The notes beneath the pieces are model-generated. The model was not told where the DNA came from. It made no database searches and worked only from the letters and a program-made list of their open reading frames with translations. This document shows, in pieces, positions 20,390 to 29,382 of a stretch of 64,000 bases of DNA. The stretch lies in NCBI GenBank assembly GCA_902805845.1, contig CADCUI010000008.1:1-64000 (forward strand). Reading direction: 5' to 3'. Numbering within the stretch: position 1 is the first letter of the stretch; every line of letters starts with the position of its first letter. Origin of the DNA: an uncultured Nocardioidaceae bacterium. Lineage in GTDB: Bacteria; Actinomycetota; Actinomycetes; Propionibacteriales; Nocardioidaceae. A program made the translations under genes and the position numbers.

Positions 20390-21817
20390 TCATATCCCTA
20401 CGGCCAGGTAGCGCGTCTGCTGGAACTCCTCGAGCCCCGTGACACCGCCCTCGCGACCGATGCCGGACTGCTTGGTGCCCCCCATGGGGGCGAAGGCCAC
20501 GCTGGGCAGGGGGTCGTTGACCCCGATGATGCCGGTGTCGAGCGCGTCCGCCACGCGCCAGACCCGTGCCTGGTCACGGGTGTAGACGTAGCCGGCCAGC
20601 CCCAGCTCGGTCGCGTTCGCCATCCGCATCGCCTCCTGCTCGTCCGAGAAGGTGAAGATGCCGGCCGCCGGGCCGAAGACCTCGGTCCTGGCAAGGCCGC
20701 TGTCGGCCGGCACGTCGGTGAGAAGGGCCGGTTCGCAGAAGGTGCCCCCGGCCGGCAGGTCCCGCTCCCGAGTCAGGCGCTTGGCCCCCTTGGCCACCGC
20801 CTCGGACACCAGGTCCGTCACGGCGTCGACCCGGCTCGCGTCGATGCATGGGCCAAGGTCGGGCGGATCGTCCACGGCGCCGGGCCCGATCCTCATCGCG
20901 TCCACCTCCGCCGTCAACCGCTGAGTGAACTCGTCCACCACCGACTGCTGGACGAGGAACCGGTTGGCGGCGATGCAGGACTGGCCGGTGTTGCGGAACT
21001 TGGCCAGCATCGCTCCCTCGACGGCGCGGTCGAGGTCGGCATCCTCGAAGACGAGGAACGGCGCGTTCCCGCCGAGCTCGAGCAGAGGTCGAACGACGCG
21101 CTCCGCGGCCTGGCGCATCACCAGCCGCCCGACCTCGGTGGAACCCGTGAAGGTCACCACGCGCACCGCTGGGTGCGAGAGGTAGGCCTCGGTCACCTCG
21201 CCGGCCGGGCCGTGGACCAGGTTGACGACTCCGTCGGGAACTCCTGCGTCGACCAGGCACCGGATCATCTGGGTCGCCGCCATCGGCGCCTTCTCCGAGA
21301 CCCGTGCCACCACGGTGCATCCCGCCGCCAGCGCCGGGGCGAGCTTGCGGGCCTGGATCGAGCAGGGGAAGTTCCAGGGCGTGAGGGAGGCAACCACTCC
21401 GGCCGGACGGCGCACGCTCAGGTGCCGACGGCCCGGGGCCTCGTGCGGGTGAACGGCACCGTCGGGACGGCGGGCCTCCTCGGCGAACCACCGGAAGTAC
21501 TCCGCCGAGAAGCGGACCTCTGCAACCGCCTCGGGAAGCCGCTTGCCGGCCTCGCGGGCCAAGAGCAGCCCCAGCTCATCGGCGCGCTCGTCGATCAGGT
21601 CCGCCGCCGCCAGCAACAGGCGGGAGCGCGACCGCGCGGGGAGCCCGCCCCAGCTCTCCGCGGCCTCCGCAGCTGCGTCCGCCGCGGCCCTGGCCTCGGT
21701 AGCGGAACCGGAGGCCACTGTTCCCACCTCCGTGCCGTCCGCGGGGTCGTGCACGGGCGCCGCCTCCGCGCCGTCGATCCACTGTCCACCGATCAGGTGG
21801 GGAGCATGGGAAGACAT
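20390..21817 (-). CDS. Aldehyde dehydrogenase (succinate-semialdehyde DH-like)
   Basis: SLTPWNFPCSIQARKLAPALAAGCTVV; LELGGNAPFLVFEDADLDRAVEG; FRNTGQSCIAANRF. Confidence 0.88.
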   Translation of the reverse strand: MSSHAPHLIGGQWIDGAEAAPVHDPADGTEVGTVASGSATEARAAADAAAEAAESWGGLPARSRSRLLLAAADLIDERADELGLLLAREAGKRLPEAVAEVRFSAEYFRWFAEEARRPDGAVHPHEAPGRRHLSVRRPAGVVASLTPWNFPCSIQARKLAPALAAGCTVVARVSEKAPMAATQMIRCLVDAGVPDGVVNLVHGPAGEVTEAYLSHPAVRVVTFTGSTEVGRLVMRQAAERVVRPLLELGGNAPFLVFEDADLDRAVEGAMLAKFRNTGQSCIAANRFLVQQSVVDEFTQRLTAEVDAMRIGPGAVDDPPDLGPCIDASRVDAVTDLVSEAVAKGAKRLTRERDLPAGGTFCEPALLTDVPADSGLARTEVFGPAAGIFTFSDEQEAMRMANATELGLAGYVYTRDQARVWRVADALDTGIIGVNDPLPSVAFAPMGGTKQSGIGREGGVTGLEEFQQTRYLAVGI

Positions 21818-21916
21818 GGAGCCGCCCTCTCGTGACGAATCGGTCCGAGTGTCCCTGGCCATGTGACCGTCCCCACTACTGGCAGGCTGAACCATCCCGG
21901 TTCCAGGTTTCCTCGA

Positions 21917-22720
21917 TCAGAGAAAGAACCGGCGCACCTGGTCGCCGATCTCACCTGAGGACGCCCCGACGGCGGTGCCCCTGTCGATCGCTTCCACCCC
22001 GTCGAGGCTCATGAACGTGCCGCCTGCCTCCGTGATGATCACCGCGACTGCTGCCAGGTCGTAGGTCCTCGCATCGCAATCGACCATGGCGTCGGCTCTC
22101 CCGGTCGCGACCATGGCGTAGCCGTACGCGTCACCCCAGGTCCGAAGATTCGCACCGCTGTCCAGCAGCCGGCTGATGGCGTCGGGGGGCCAGGAGCGAA
22201 GCTCGCTCGTCATGACGTACATGCCGTCCGCCGGAACCGTTTCGCGCACCCTGACCCTGGAGCGCCCACGGAAGCAGCCAACGCCGGCCGCCGCGCTTAC
22301 CGTCTCCCCCAGAGCGGGGAAATGCGCAACGCCTACCCGCTGCACTCCCTCGAACTCAAGTCCCACCAAGGTGGAGTACAACGGCACGTCGGAGACGTAC
22401 GCACGCGTTCCGTCGATCGGGTCGACGTGCCAGGTCCACCCGTTGCCGCCTGCCTGGGCGGGGAGCTCCTCCCCTTGGATGCCGTCATCGGGGAACTCCT
22501 CTTTGATCCTGGCGTGGAGGTAGCGCTCGATCGCAGCATCGGTCTCCGTCACAGGCGTGCCGTCGGACTTGCGTGAGGAAGCAACCTCGCCCCTGGCCCG
22601 ATGACCGGTGATGATGGAGTCCGCCCCCCGCGCGAGCTCCATGGCGAACTGTCGAAGTTCGTCGAGGTCACGGCCGCCGACCTTCACGCCTTCCGGACCC
22701 ACGTCGGGCTGCTGCTTCAC
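21917..22720 (-). CDS. Inositol monophosphatase / histidinol-phosphatase-like family phosphatase
   Basis: DGTPVTETDAAIER; GEELPA...WTWHVDPIDGTRAYVSDVPLYSTLVGL; DCDARTYDLAAVAVIITEAGG; GTG start overlapping upstream stop. Confidence 0.85.
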   Translation of the reverse strand: MKQQPDVGPEGVKVGGRDLDELRQFAMELARGADSIITGHRARGEVASSRKSDGTPVTETDAAIERYLHARIKEEFPDDGIQGEELPAQAGGNGWTWHVDPIDGTRAYVSDVPLYSTLVGLEFEGVQRVGVAHFPALGETVSAAAGVGCFRGRSRVRVRETVPADGMYVMTSELRSWPPDAISRLLDSGANLRTWGDAYGYAMVATGRADAMVDCDARTYDLAAVAVIITEAGGTFMSLDGVEAIDRGTAVGASSGEIGDQVRRFFL

Positions 22721-23673
22721 AGCTGCCTCAACCACCCTTCCCAGCGACTGTCGTGCATCACGGCACGGGCCCGGTGGTACTTCCACATGCCGTACTTCCT
22801 GAAGTCGAAGTCGATGCTCGACTGCTGCTCCTGCACCAGGGCCCAAGATGCCCACTTGACGTCCGCGATCGCCTTGCACAGGTAGGTCCGCGCAACATGG
22901 TCGGCGGAGGCACTGCCGAAGAACTCCTCGATGAGGCCCAGCTCGATCTCCTCGTCGAAGAACATCTCCCCCATCCAAAGAGCAAGGTCGTAGTGGGCAA
23001 GGTTGTTCGAGGAGTACTCGAAGTCGATCAGCTTGACGTCTCGGTCGCTCTCACGAAGCATGAAGTTGGCGGCCAAGCCGTCGTTGAAGCAGGGCACTGT
23101 GTCGAACCCACCTGCTTCGAAGGCGCGCTTGGCCCGTTCGTACTGTCGACTGAGGAAGTGGAAGTCAGGCGGGACCGGGCAGTCCTCGTCCGCCAGTTGC
23201 GCGAAGTGTTCCTCGACCATGTCGAAGATGGTCTTGCTCTGGGGCAGCGGAGCCTGCCCGTGGTACGCGCGAATGCCGGCGAGTGCGCCTGAGCGGACCT
23301 CGGGGTCGACGAATTCGTCGTTCGAGGCCGGCCGGTAGCCAGCGAGCCAGTCGAAGACCTCCACGCCGGTGTCGGGGAACCCCCAGCGCTGCGCGGGCCC
23401 ACAGCCGGCCGCCGCCGCTGTCCTGGAGGCCTCGACGGAGTTGCGCCGGTCAATGAACCTCTCCGTGCCGCGACCCGGGATCTTGACGAAGTACTCCTCC
23501 CCGGCGGGTTCGACACGGATGTGCCAGTTCGTGTTCGTGATGCCGCCTGTCACAGGAGCGAAGGAGAGCTCATGGTCGCGCAGCTCCTCGACCCGCCCCA
23601 AGGCGTCGGCGAGCTGCCGCTCATCAGCGGTGGACGCTGCCCGTAGCGGTTTCAGCTCAGGTTGCGTAGCCAC
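22717..23673 (-). CDS. Choline/ethanolamine-kinase-like (APH superfamily) phosphotransferase, HxD His replaced by Phe
   Basis: FAPVTGGITNTNWHIRVEPAGEEYFVKIPG; VPCFNDGLAANFML; LIDFEYSSNNLAHYDLALWMGEMFF. Confidence 0.82.
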   Translation of the reverse strand: MATQPELKPLRAASTADERQLADALGRVEELRDHELSFAPVTGGITNTNWHIRVEPAGEEYFVKIPGRGTERFIDRRNSVEASRTAAAAGCGPAQRWGFPDTGVEVFDWLAGYRPASNDEFVDPEVRSGALAGIRAYHGQAPLPQSKTIFDMVEEHFAQLADEDCPVPPDFHFLSRQYERAKRAFEAGGFDTVPCFNDGLAANFMLRESDRDVKLIDFEYSSNNLAHYDLALWMGEMFFDEEIELGLIEEFFGSASADHVARTYLCKAIADVKWASWALVQEQQSSIDFDFRKYGMWKYHRARAVMHDSRWEGWLRQL

Positions 23674-24578
23674 AGCTCGAACCTCCGGTCTTGGATGAGC
23701 CAGCGGGCCTTCAAGAACCGCCAGCCTCCGTACTTGGCGTACTCAAGGCCTCGACTCCTGCTGCGGCGCGCATACACCTGCGCCCGCAGCGCGGCAGCGA
23801 CGTCATCGGCAGCGGCGTAGACGTGCAGGAGCGCAAGAGTCACAGGGTCGGCTGGTTGGTCGAGCATCTCCAGCGCAGCGAGCCACTCGTCTTCGAGCAT
23901 GAAAGCGTCGGAGAGCAGCACCGCCAGGTCGCACAGCGGGTCCGCATTGCCGGCGCGGTCGAAGTCGCACAACCGCACGTCGGAGTCGGTGAAGAGCACG
24001 TTGCTCGCGATCGTGTCGCCGTGGCAAGGAACCGCCGGTCGATCCATGAGCGCGACTGCTTCACCTGCCAGCCGGACCGCATCGACGACGAAGTCGATGT
24101 CGGCGGGCAGCAGAGCACCTTCTCGAACGGCGACGCCGCGCAACCTCTCCACCTCCTCGAACAGGCTGGTGGAGAACGTCAACGGGGCTGACCTGTGGAG
24201 AGCTCGTTGGGCTGCGAAGACGCGCGTGAAAAGTCGGGGGTCGGAGAGGTCCGCCATCGTCGCGGTCCTCCAGGGCGTGCGCAGAGCCTCGAAGACGACC
24301 GTATCCGAGTCGGCATCAGCCGCGACCACTCGTGGAGCCACTCCGAGCCGCCCTGCATGCTGGGCCGCCTCCACGGACCGACCAAAGGAGATGAGGTCCG
24401 ACTTCTCCTCGTGCAGCGTGTGGACGAAGACCTCACCGGACCGCTCAGTGGTCATGATCGCGCTGTCGTGCTCGACCCCCCAGAAAGCGGGACTGGCCAC
24501 CGGCGAGACGACCGAGGTGACGGAGCTGGACTCAAGTCCTGCTGATCGCGCCAGCGAACCGGACACGCGCGGAATCAC
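23652..24578 (-). CDS. APH/choline-kinase-like phosphotransferase paralogue
   Basis: VPCHGDTIASNVLFTDSDVRLCDFDRAGNADPLCDLAVLLSDAF; C-terminus similar to the neighbouring kinase. Confidence 0.8.
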   Translation of the reverse strand: MIPRVSGSLARSAGLESSSVTSVVSPVASPAFWGVEHDSAIMTTERSGEVFVHTLHEEKSDLISFGRSVEAAQHAGRLGVAPRVVAADADSDTVVFEALRTPWRTATMADLSDPRLFTRVFAAQRALHRSAPLTFSTSLFEEVERLRGVAVREGALLPADIDFVVDAVRLAGEAVALMDRPAVPCHGDTIASNVLFTDSDVRLCDFDRAGNADPLCDLAVLLSDAFMLEDEWLAALEMLDQPADPVTLALLHVYAAADDVAAALRAQVYARRSRSRGLEYAKYGGWRFLKARWLIQDRRFELWLRNLS

Positions 24579-25855
24579 CCTTGCACGTCCCGCTGGTCGA
24601 GCGCCCCGCCCGCTGCCCGGCGCAACGCTTCCGTGAGGACCAGGACACCTGTCTGCAGATCCGCGTCACTGGTGTGCTCGCGCTCGTTGTGAGCGATTCC
24701 GCCGGTGCTCGGGAGGAACATGAGCGCCGCGGGGACCCCGTGCTGTTGCAGAGCGAGGCAGTCATGGCCGGCGACCGTGGGTAGGTCGATCGTCTGCTCC
24801 CCGACGGCACTCGCGGCGTCACGGATGACCTGTTGGCCCTGGTCATTCAGAGGGATTCGCTGTCGGTCCGAGAAGCGCTCGACCTGGATCTCCACGCCGG
24901 TCTTCTCGGCGATCTCAGCGATCGTGAGCCGCACCCGGTCGCGGACCGCCGCGAGCACGGTCTCGTCGTCGCTGCGAGCGTCACACTGGAGCGTCACCTG
25001 GCTAGGAACGACGTTGGGCGAGTTGGGCTGGACGTCGATCCATGCCGCTGCTGTTCGGAGCGTCCCCTCCGGGAAGTCCTCACACAGGGCTCGATGAGCG
25101 ACGATGAACATGGCGGCGGCGAGCAAAGCGTCCTTACGGCTGCGCATCGGCCATCCGCCGGTGTGCGCCTGCTCGCCATGGAAGATCAGTCGCCACTTCA
25201 GTGTCGACCAGCAGTGCGTGACGACGCCTACGGCCACTCCCGCCTGTTCCAGCGCGACGCCCTGCTCGGCGTGCAGCTCCAGGACTGCCGCGGCTGGGCG
25301 TGGGGGTTCGTCGGTCCCGCGGAAGCCAACGGATTCCAGCGCGTCAGCGAGCCGGACCCCGAACCGGTCCCTCGCAGCGAGGCCCTCCTCGAGCGGAAGC
25401 AGGCCGCAGTACACCGAGCTGCCGAGAAGGGCTGGCTGAAAGCGTGCGCCCTCCTCGTTGCACCACGAGACGACTGCGACGTTGTGGCGCGGAGTGAGGT
25501 GCCCCGCCTCCACCTCCCGCCGGACGACGGCGCCGGCCACCGCGGCGCACACGACGCCGGATATCCCGTCGAACCGCCCAGCGCAGGGCTGCGAGTCGAG
25601 GTGCGAGCCGACAAGCACGTACGGTGCGCCCGGCGTGTGCTCCCAGACACCGAACATGTTTCCGATCGCGTCGACGCGAACCTCGAACCCACGAGCACTG
25701 AGCCACTCCGCGATCACTGTCCTGGACCGCGTGTGATCCTCGGTAGCCTCCTGACGGTCGATCCCGCCACCTGCCGTGGCCCCGATCGCGTCCAGCTCCC
25801 GGTGAAGCCGGATCGCTTCCTCCAGGTCCCCTGCTGTGGGTGAGCTCACCTGCAT
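24575..25855 (-). CDS. M20 family Zn-dependent hydrolase, hydantoinase/carbamoylase (allantoate amidohydrolase) type
   Basis: YVLVGSHLDSQPCAGRFDGISGVVCAA; VVSWCNEEGARFQPALLGSSVYCGLL; ELHAEQGVALEQ; AGHDCLALQQHGVPAALMFLPSTGGIAHNEREHT. Confidence 0.9.
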   Translation of the reverse strand: MQVSSPTAGDLEEAIRLHRELDAIGATAGGGIDRQEATEDHTRSRTVIAEWLSARGFEVRVDAIGNMFGVWEHTPGAPYVLVGSHLDSQPCAGRFDGISGVVCAAVAGAVVRREVEAGHLTPRHNVAVVSWCNEEGARFQPALLGSSVYCGLLPLEEGLAARDRFGVRLADALESVGFRGTDEPPRPAAAVLELHAEQGVALEQAGVAVGVVTHCWSTLKWRLIFHGEQAHTGGWPMRSRKDALLAAAMFIVAHRALCEDFPEGTLRTAAAWIDVQPNSPNVVPSQVTLQCDARSDDETVLAAVRDRVRLTIAEIAEKTGVEIQVERFSDRQRIPLNDQGQQVIRDAASAVGEQTIDLPTVAGHDCLALQQHGVPAALMFLPSTGGIAHNEREHTSDADLQTGVLVLTEALRRAAGGALDQRDVQG

Positions 25856-26188
25856 CCCTTCCCTCGTCGTGCCACGTCGTCACACTCCTGCCCGGTTCAC
25901 TCTTCCTCGCAGCGAGACTGGTGACCGGTTCACCCTGCGGCGCAGAACCGAAGTTGTACAGCGGCGACGGGGGCAGTTCCGGCAAGGGTCAAGCGACTGA
26001 CCCGCGCTGCTCCCCTCGCTCCTGTTGGCGGCTCAGGAGCGCCACCGGCGCCATGGTGCCGAGCGACGTCGGCACCATGCGCCGGCGGAGCCTCATCCCA
26101 GCGCGAGAACGTCCCGCCACTCCTGTCGCCGCGGTGGCACGAAGTCTCGGCTCCTGCGACGGACGCTGTCAACGACTCAGTCGCCGCG

Positions 26189-26210
26189 GTCCAATTTGTG
26201 GTCCAAATGG
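26189..26210. promoter_or_regulatory. Candidate operator in divergent intergenic region (ATTTG-N5-CAAAT)
   Basis: ggtccaATTTGtggtcCAAATgg between divergent catabolic operons. Confidence 0.3.
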
Positions 26211-26358
26211 TCTGGAGGGACCTTGTGCCCTGGCCCATTCAGTGCCAGCATCACGGCATTGTGCGGCCTGGGTCACACCCCTCTTTAAGTCTGTGAACCG
26301 GTCGAGCTGGCTGTGATTCCGCAATGCGGGGTGCACAGCGACACGAGGAGGCAAACGC

Positions 26359-26664
26359 GTGACCAGCCATCAGACCCCGCCGCGCAGTGTCGCCGAAGAG
26401 TTCAGGGCACAACCGCTGGGCCATCACAGCGCTGAGTTGCAACGAGTGCTGACACTCTTCCGAGGCACACCCATGGAAGGGAAGTACGTCCTCGTCTGCG
26501 CGGAACCACACCAGACCTGGAAGCTCGGGAGGCTTCCCGGGGTCCGGGGAAAGCCCGTCCAGGTGTTCGACGACGTCGTGTTCCACGACCGCGCGGAAGC
26601 GGAGTGGGAGATCTTCAAGCGCCGCTGGCACGAGCACTTCGGTGAGTCACTGGACGACGAGTGA
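26359..26664 (+). CDS. Putative N,N-dimethylformamidase small subunit-like protein
   Basis: 101 aa ORF immediately upstream of the DMFase-like large subunit; GGAGG-type RBS; assignment mainly from position. Confidence 0.55.
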   Translation: MTSHQTPPRSVAEEFRAQPLGHHSAELQRVLTLFRGTPMEGKYVLVCAEPHQTWKLGRLPGVRGKPVQVFDDVVFHDRAEAEWEIFKRRWHEHFGESLDDE

Positions 26665-26719
26665 GCGCTCGCCCCCCGCTACAAGACCCCCCATACCGCC
26701 ATACACCATAGGACTGAGC

Positions 26720-28996
26720 ATGCCGAAGCGAATCCTCGGATACTGCGACGAGATCAGCGTCGTGCCTGGTGGCCGTCTGAACGTCATGGTGAGCTGCTAC
26801 GACGGACTGGACTCCTACTCCCACGAGCTCGTCCGCCTGATCCATGGCGACCTCAACCCCGCGGGGCCGGGGTTCAAGTCCGAGCAGGTGCGCTCCGTCG
26901 CTTCAGCCCAGCACGACGGCCGCAAGCAGGAGACGTATGCCGGCAGCTACGCCGTCGTACCGCTCATGGACAGTGTCCAGCTCTCACGCGCCTTCACCGT
27001 GCAGGCAGTCGTGTGGCCCACCACCCCTGACAAGGGACGACAGGCGCTCGTCAGCCGCGTCGCAGCAGACGGCTCACGCGGATTCGTGCTGGGTATCGGC
27101 GACGACGGTTGCCTCTTCATCGAGCTCAACGGCAAGGGCTCCTCGAGCACGATCACCTCGGGCAAACCTCTGGTCGCTCGGCACTGGTACTCCGTCGCGG
27201 CCCGATTCGACTCCGACGGCGGCGACGTGACCTTGGTCCAGTCGCCGTTCGTGGACCTTGGTGGCGAGGATGCAGCCATCGCCCACCAGTCGGGGGTGTC
27301 TTTCGAGGACGCTGACGGGCCTCTTCTCTTCGCCGGCCAGAACGCCGGGGAGCACAACGGTGCTGTTGTCGCAGACTGCCACTTCAACGGGAAGATCGAG
27401 CGTCCGCGACTGAGCTCCGGGGCACTTTCGGACGTAGAGCTCGTCCGACTCGGCGAAGTCACACCTTCGCTGACGGACAGCCGAGTAGTCGGTGCGTGGG
27501 ACTTCAGCCAGAAGGTGAGTGGACTCGAGATCGTCGACGTTTCTCCCAACGACCACCACGGCCACCTCGTGAACCTGCCCACAAGGGCCATGAAGGGCGT
27601 GAACTGGACCGGCGAGTGCATGTCGTGGTCAAGCAAGCCGGAGCAGTACGGTGCGATCCATTTCCATGACGACGACCTGTACGACGCGGGCTGGCGCATC
27701 GACTTCTCCGTCGACGTCCCGGCGGACCTGAAGTCCGGCGTCTACGCGGTCCATCTCCTCGGTGAGGACGCGGAGGACTACGTCCCTTTCATCGTTCGGC
27801 CCTCGCCAGGCGCTGCGACCGCGGACATCGTGCTGGTGATGCCGACGACCAGCTATCTTGCCTATGCCAACGAGCACATGCCTACGGATGCGCCGCTTGC
27901 CCAGCTCTTGACCGACCAGGTGCTCCCCCTCCAGGAGGAGGACATGTTCCTGGCCGAGCACCGGGAGCTCGGTGGGTCCACCTACGACACGCACTCGGAC
28001 GGTAGCGGGATCTGTTACTCGTCCCGTCTGCGGCCGGTCCTGAACATGCGCCCCAAGTACGCCAACTGGCTGGGTGGCAGCGGGTCGGCCCTGTGGCAGT
28101 TCAACGCAGACCTTCACATCACCGACTGGCTTGAAGCCAAGGGGTTCACCTTCGATGTGATCACCGACGAGGACCTGCATCGGGATGGCGCTACCGCCCT
28201 CGCCCCGTATCGGGCGGCGCTGACCGGCACGCATCCGGAGTACACCTCGGAGCGCATGCGCGATGCCTACGCCGCGCACCTGGCGCGTGGTGGCCGCCTG
28301 ATGTACCTGGGTGGGAACGGCTTCTACTGGCGTACTTCCTACAGCGATGAGCTGCCGGGCGTCATCGAGGTCCGCAAAGGTGAGGGAGGGATCCGGGCCT
28401 GGGCCGCGGAGCCGGGCGAGTACTACAACTCGTTCACCGGTGAGTACAGCGGGCTCTGGCGTCGCTCTGGGCGTCCGCCGCAGCAGCTCGTCGGCGTCGG
28501 TTTCGTCGCCCAGGGGTTCGACGTCTCCTCCCACTACGTGAGGAGGGACGGCAGCCGCCATCCGCGAGCCGAGTTCATCTTCGAGGGGATCGCGGACGAC
28601 GAGCCCATCGGCGACTTCGGGCTCGTCGGAGGCGGCGCCGCGGGACTCGAGCTCGACCGCGCGGACGCGTTGCTGGGCACGCCGCCGCACAGCCTGGTGC
28701 TCGCCTCCTCGGAGGGACACACGGACGTGTACATGGTGGTCCTGGAGGAGATCCTCATCAACTCACCGGGGCTCACCGGGAGCCAGAATCCCTTGGTGAG
28801 CTCTGACCTGGTGTTCTTCGAGACGCCGTCCGGAGGAGCAGTCTTCTCGACGGGCTCGATCGCCTACTCCGGCAGCCTGTCGCACAACGACTACGACAAC
28901 AACGTGTCGAAGCTGACCGAGAACGTCCTCAACCGATTCGCAAGCCCTGAACCGTTCACCTTCCCGGGGATGGATTCCTGGCCCGGGCCCACATGA
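26720..28996 (+). CDS. N,N-dimethylformamidase large (beta) subunit-like protein
   Basis: MPKRILGYCDEISVVPGGRLNVMVSC..., LamG-like middle region, then TSYLAYANEHM...YDTHSDGSGICYSSRLRPVLNMRPKY...LGGNGFYWRTSY...GLWRRSGRPPQQLVGVGF, as in the DMFase beta-subunit family. Confidence 0.85.
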   Translation: MPKRILGYCDEISVVPGGRLNVMVSCYDGLDSYSHELVRLIHGDLNPAGPGFKSEQVRSVASAQHDGRKQETYAGSYAVVPLMDSVQLSRAFTVQAVVWPTTPDKGRQALVSRVAADGSRGFVLGIGDDGCLFIELNGKGSSSTITSGKPLVARHWYSVAARFDSDGGDVTLVQSPFVDLGGEDAAIAHQSGVSFEDADGPLLFAGQNAGEHNGAVVADCHFNGKIERPRLSSGALSDVELVRLGEVTPSLTDSRVVGAWDFSQKVSGLEIVDVSPNDHHGHLVNLPTRAMKGVNWTGECMSWSSKPEQYGAIHFHDDDLYDAGWRIDFSVDVPADLKSGVYAVHLLGEDAEDYVPFIVRPSPGAATADIVLVMPTTSYLAYANEHMPTDAPLAQLLTDQVLPLQEEDMFLAEHRELGGSTYDTHSDGSGICYSSRLRPVLNMRPKYANWLGGSGSALWQFNADLHITDWLEAKGFTFDVITDEDLHRDGATALAPYRAALTGTHPEYTSERMRDAYAAHLARGGRLMYLGGNGFYWRTSYSDELPGVIEVRKGEGGIRAWAAEPGEYYNSFTGEYSGLWRRSGRPPQQLVGVGFVAQGFDVSSHYVRRDGSRHPRAEFIFEGIADDEPIGDFGLVGGGAAGLELDRADALLGTPPHSLVLASSEGHTDVYMVVLEEILINSPGLTGSQNPLVSSDLVFFETPSGGAVFSTGSIAYSGSLSHNDYDNNVSKLTENVLNRFASPEPFTFPGMDSWPGPT

Positions 28997-29034
28997 GCAC
29001 GCACGCAGGCGGCTCTTCGCAGTGAAGGAGAATC

Positions 29035-29382
29035 ATGTCTGGGACTAGTCCGCCGGGCGAGGAATTCGAACCACCCCGGCCAGCACCTCCGGTCCGGCAA
29101 CCTGACAGCCCGATACACCGACGTGTGAGAGGTATGTCCGAGCGCACGAAGAACGTCATCTTCGGATCTTGGTACCTCTTGCTCGTCCTCATGGTGACGT
29201 GCCCTCCGCTCTACCTGGCGTTCAGCGGCGGCACCCCCGTCATCATCGGGCTCCCCTTGTCCGTGTTCTACATGGTGCTCAACGGCGCGCTGTCCATCCT
29301 CATGGTGTGGGCGTTGTGGATCGTCGAGTCCATCAGAGGAGAGCACGAGCTCTTCCACGACCCTGAAGCCAAGGCGGTGTGA
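29035..29382 (+). CDS. DUF3311-like small membrane protein (symporter partner)
   Basis: Two hydrophobic segments; ILMVWALWIVES; overlaps start of SSS symporter. Confidence 0.65.
   Translation: MSGTSPPGEEFEPPRPAPPVRQPDSPIHRRVRGMSERTKNVIFGSWYLLLVLMVTCPPLYLAFSGGTPVIIGLPLSVFYMVLNGALSILMVWALWIVESIRGEHELFHDPEAKAV

Noticed and set aside
25840-26316. 158-aa plus-strand ORF in the divergent intergenic region
   Set aside because: Starts inside the M20 hydrolase gene, low-complexity Ser/Arg-rich, no recognisable motif; region more likely regulatory
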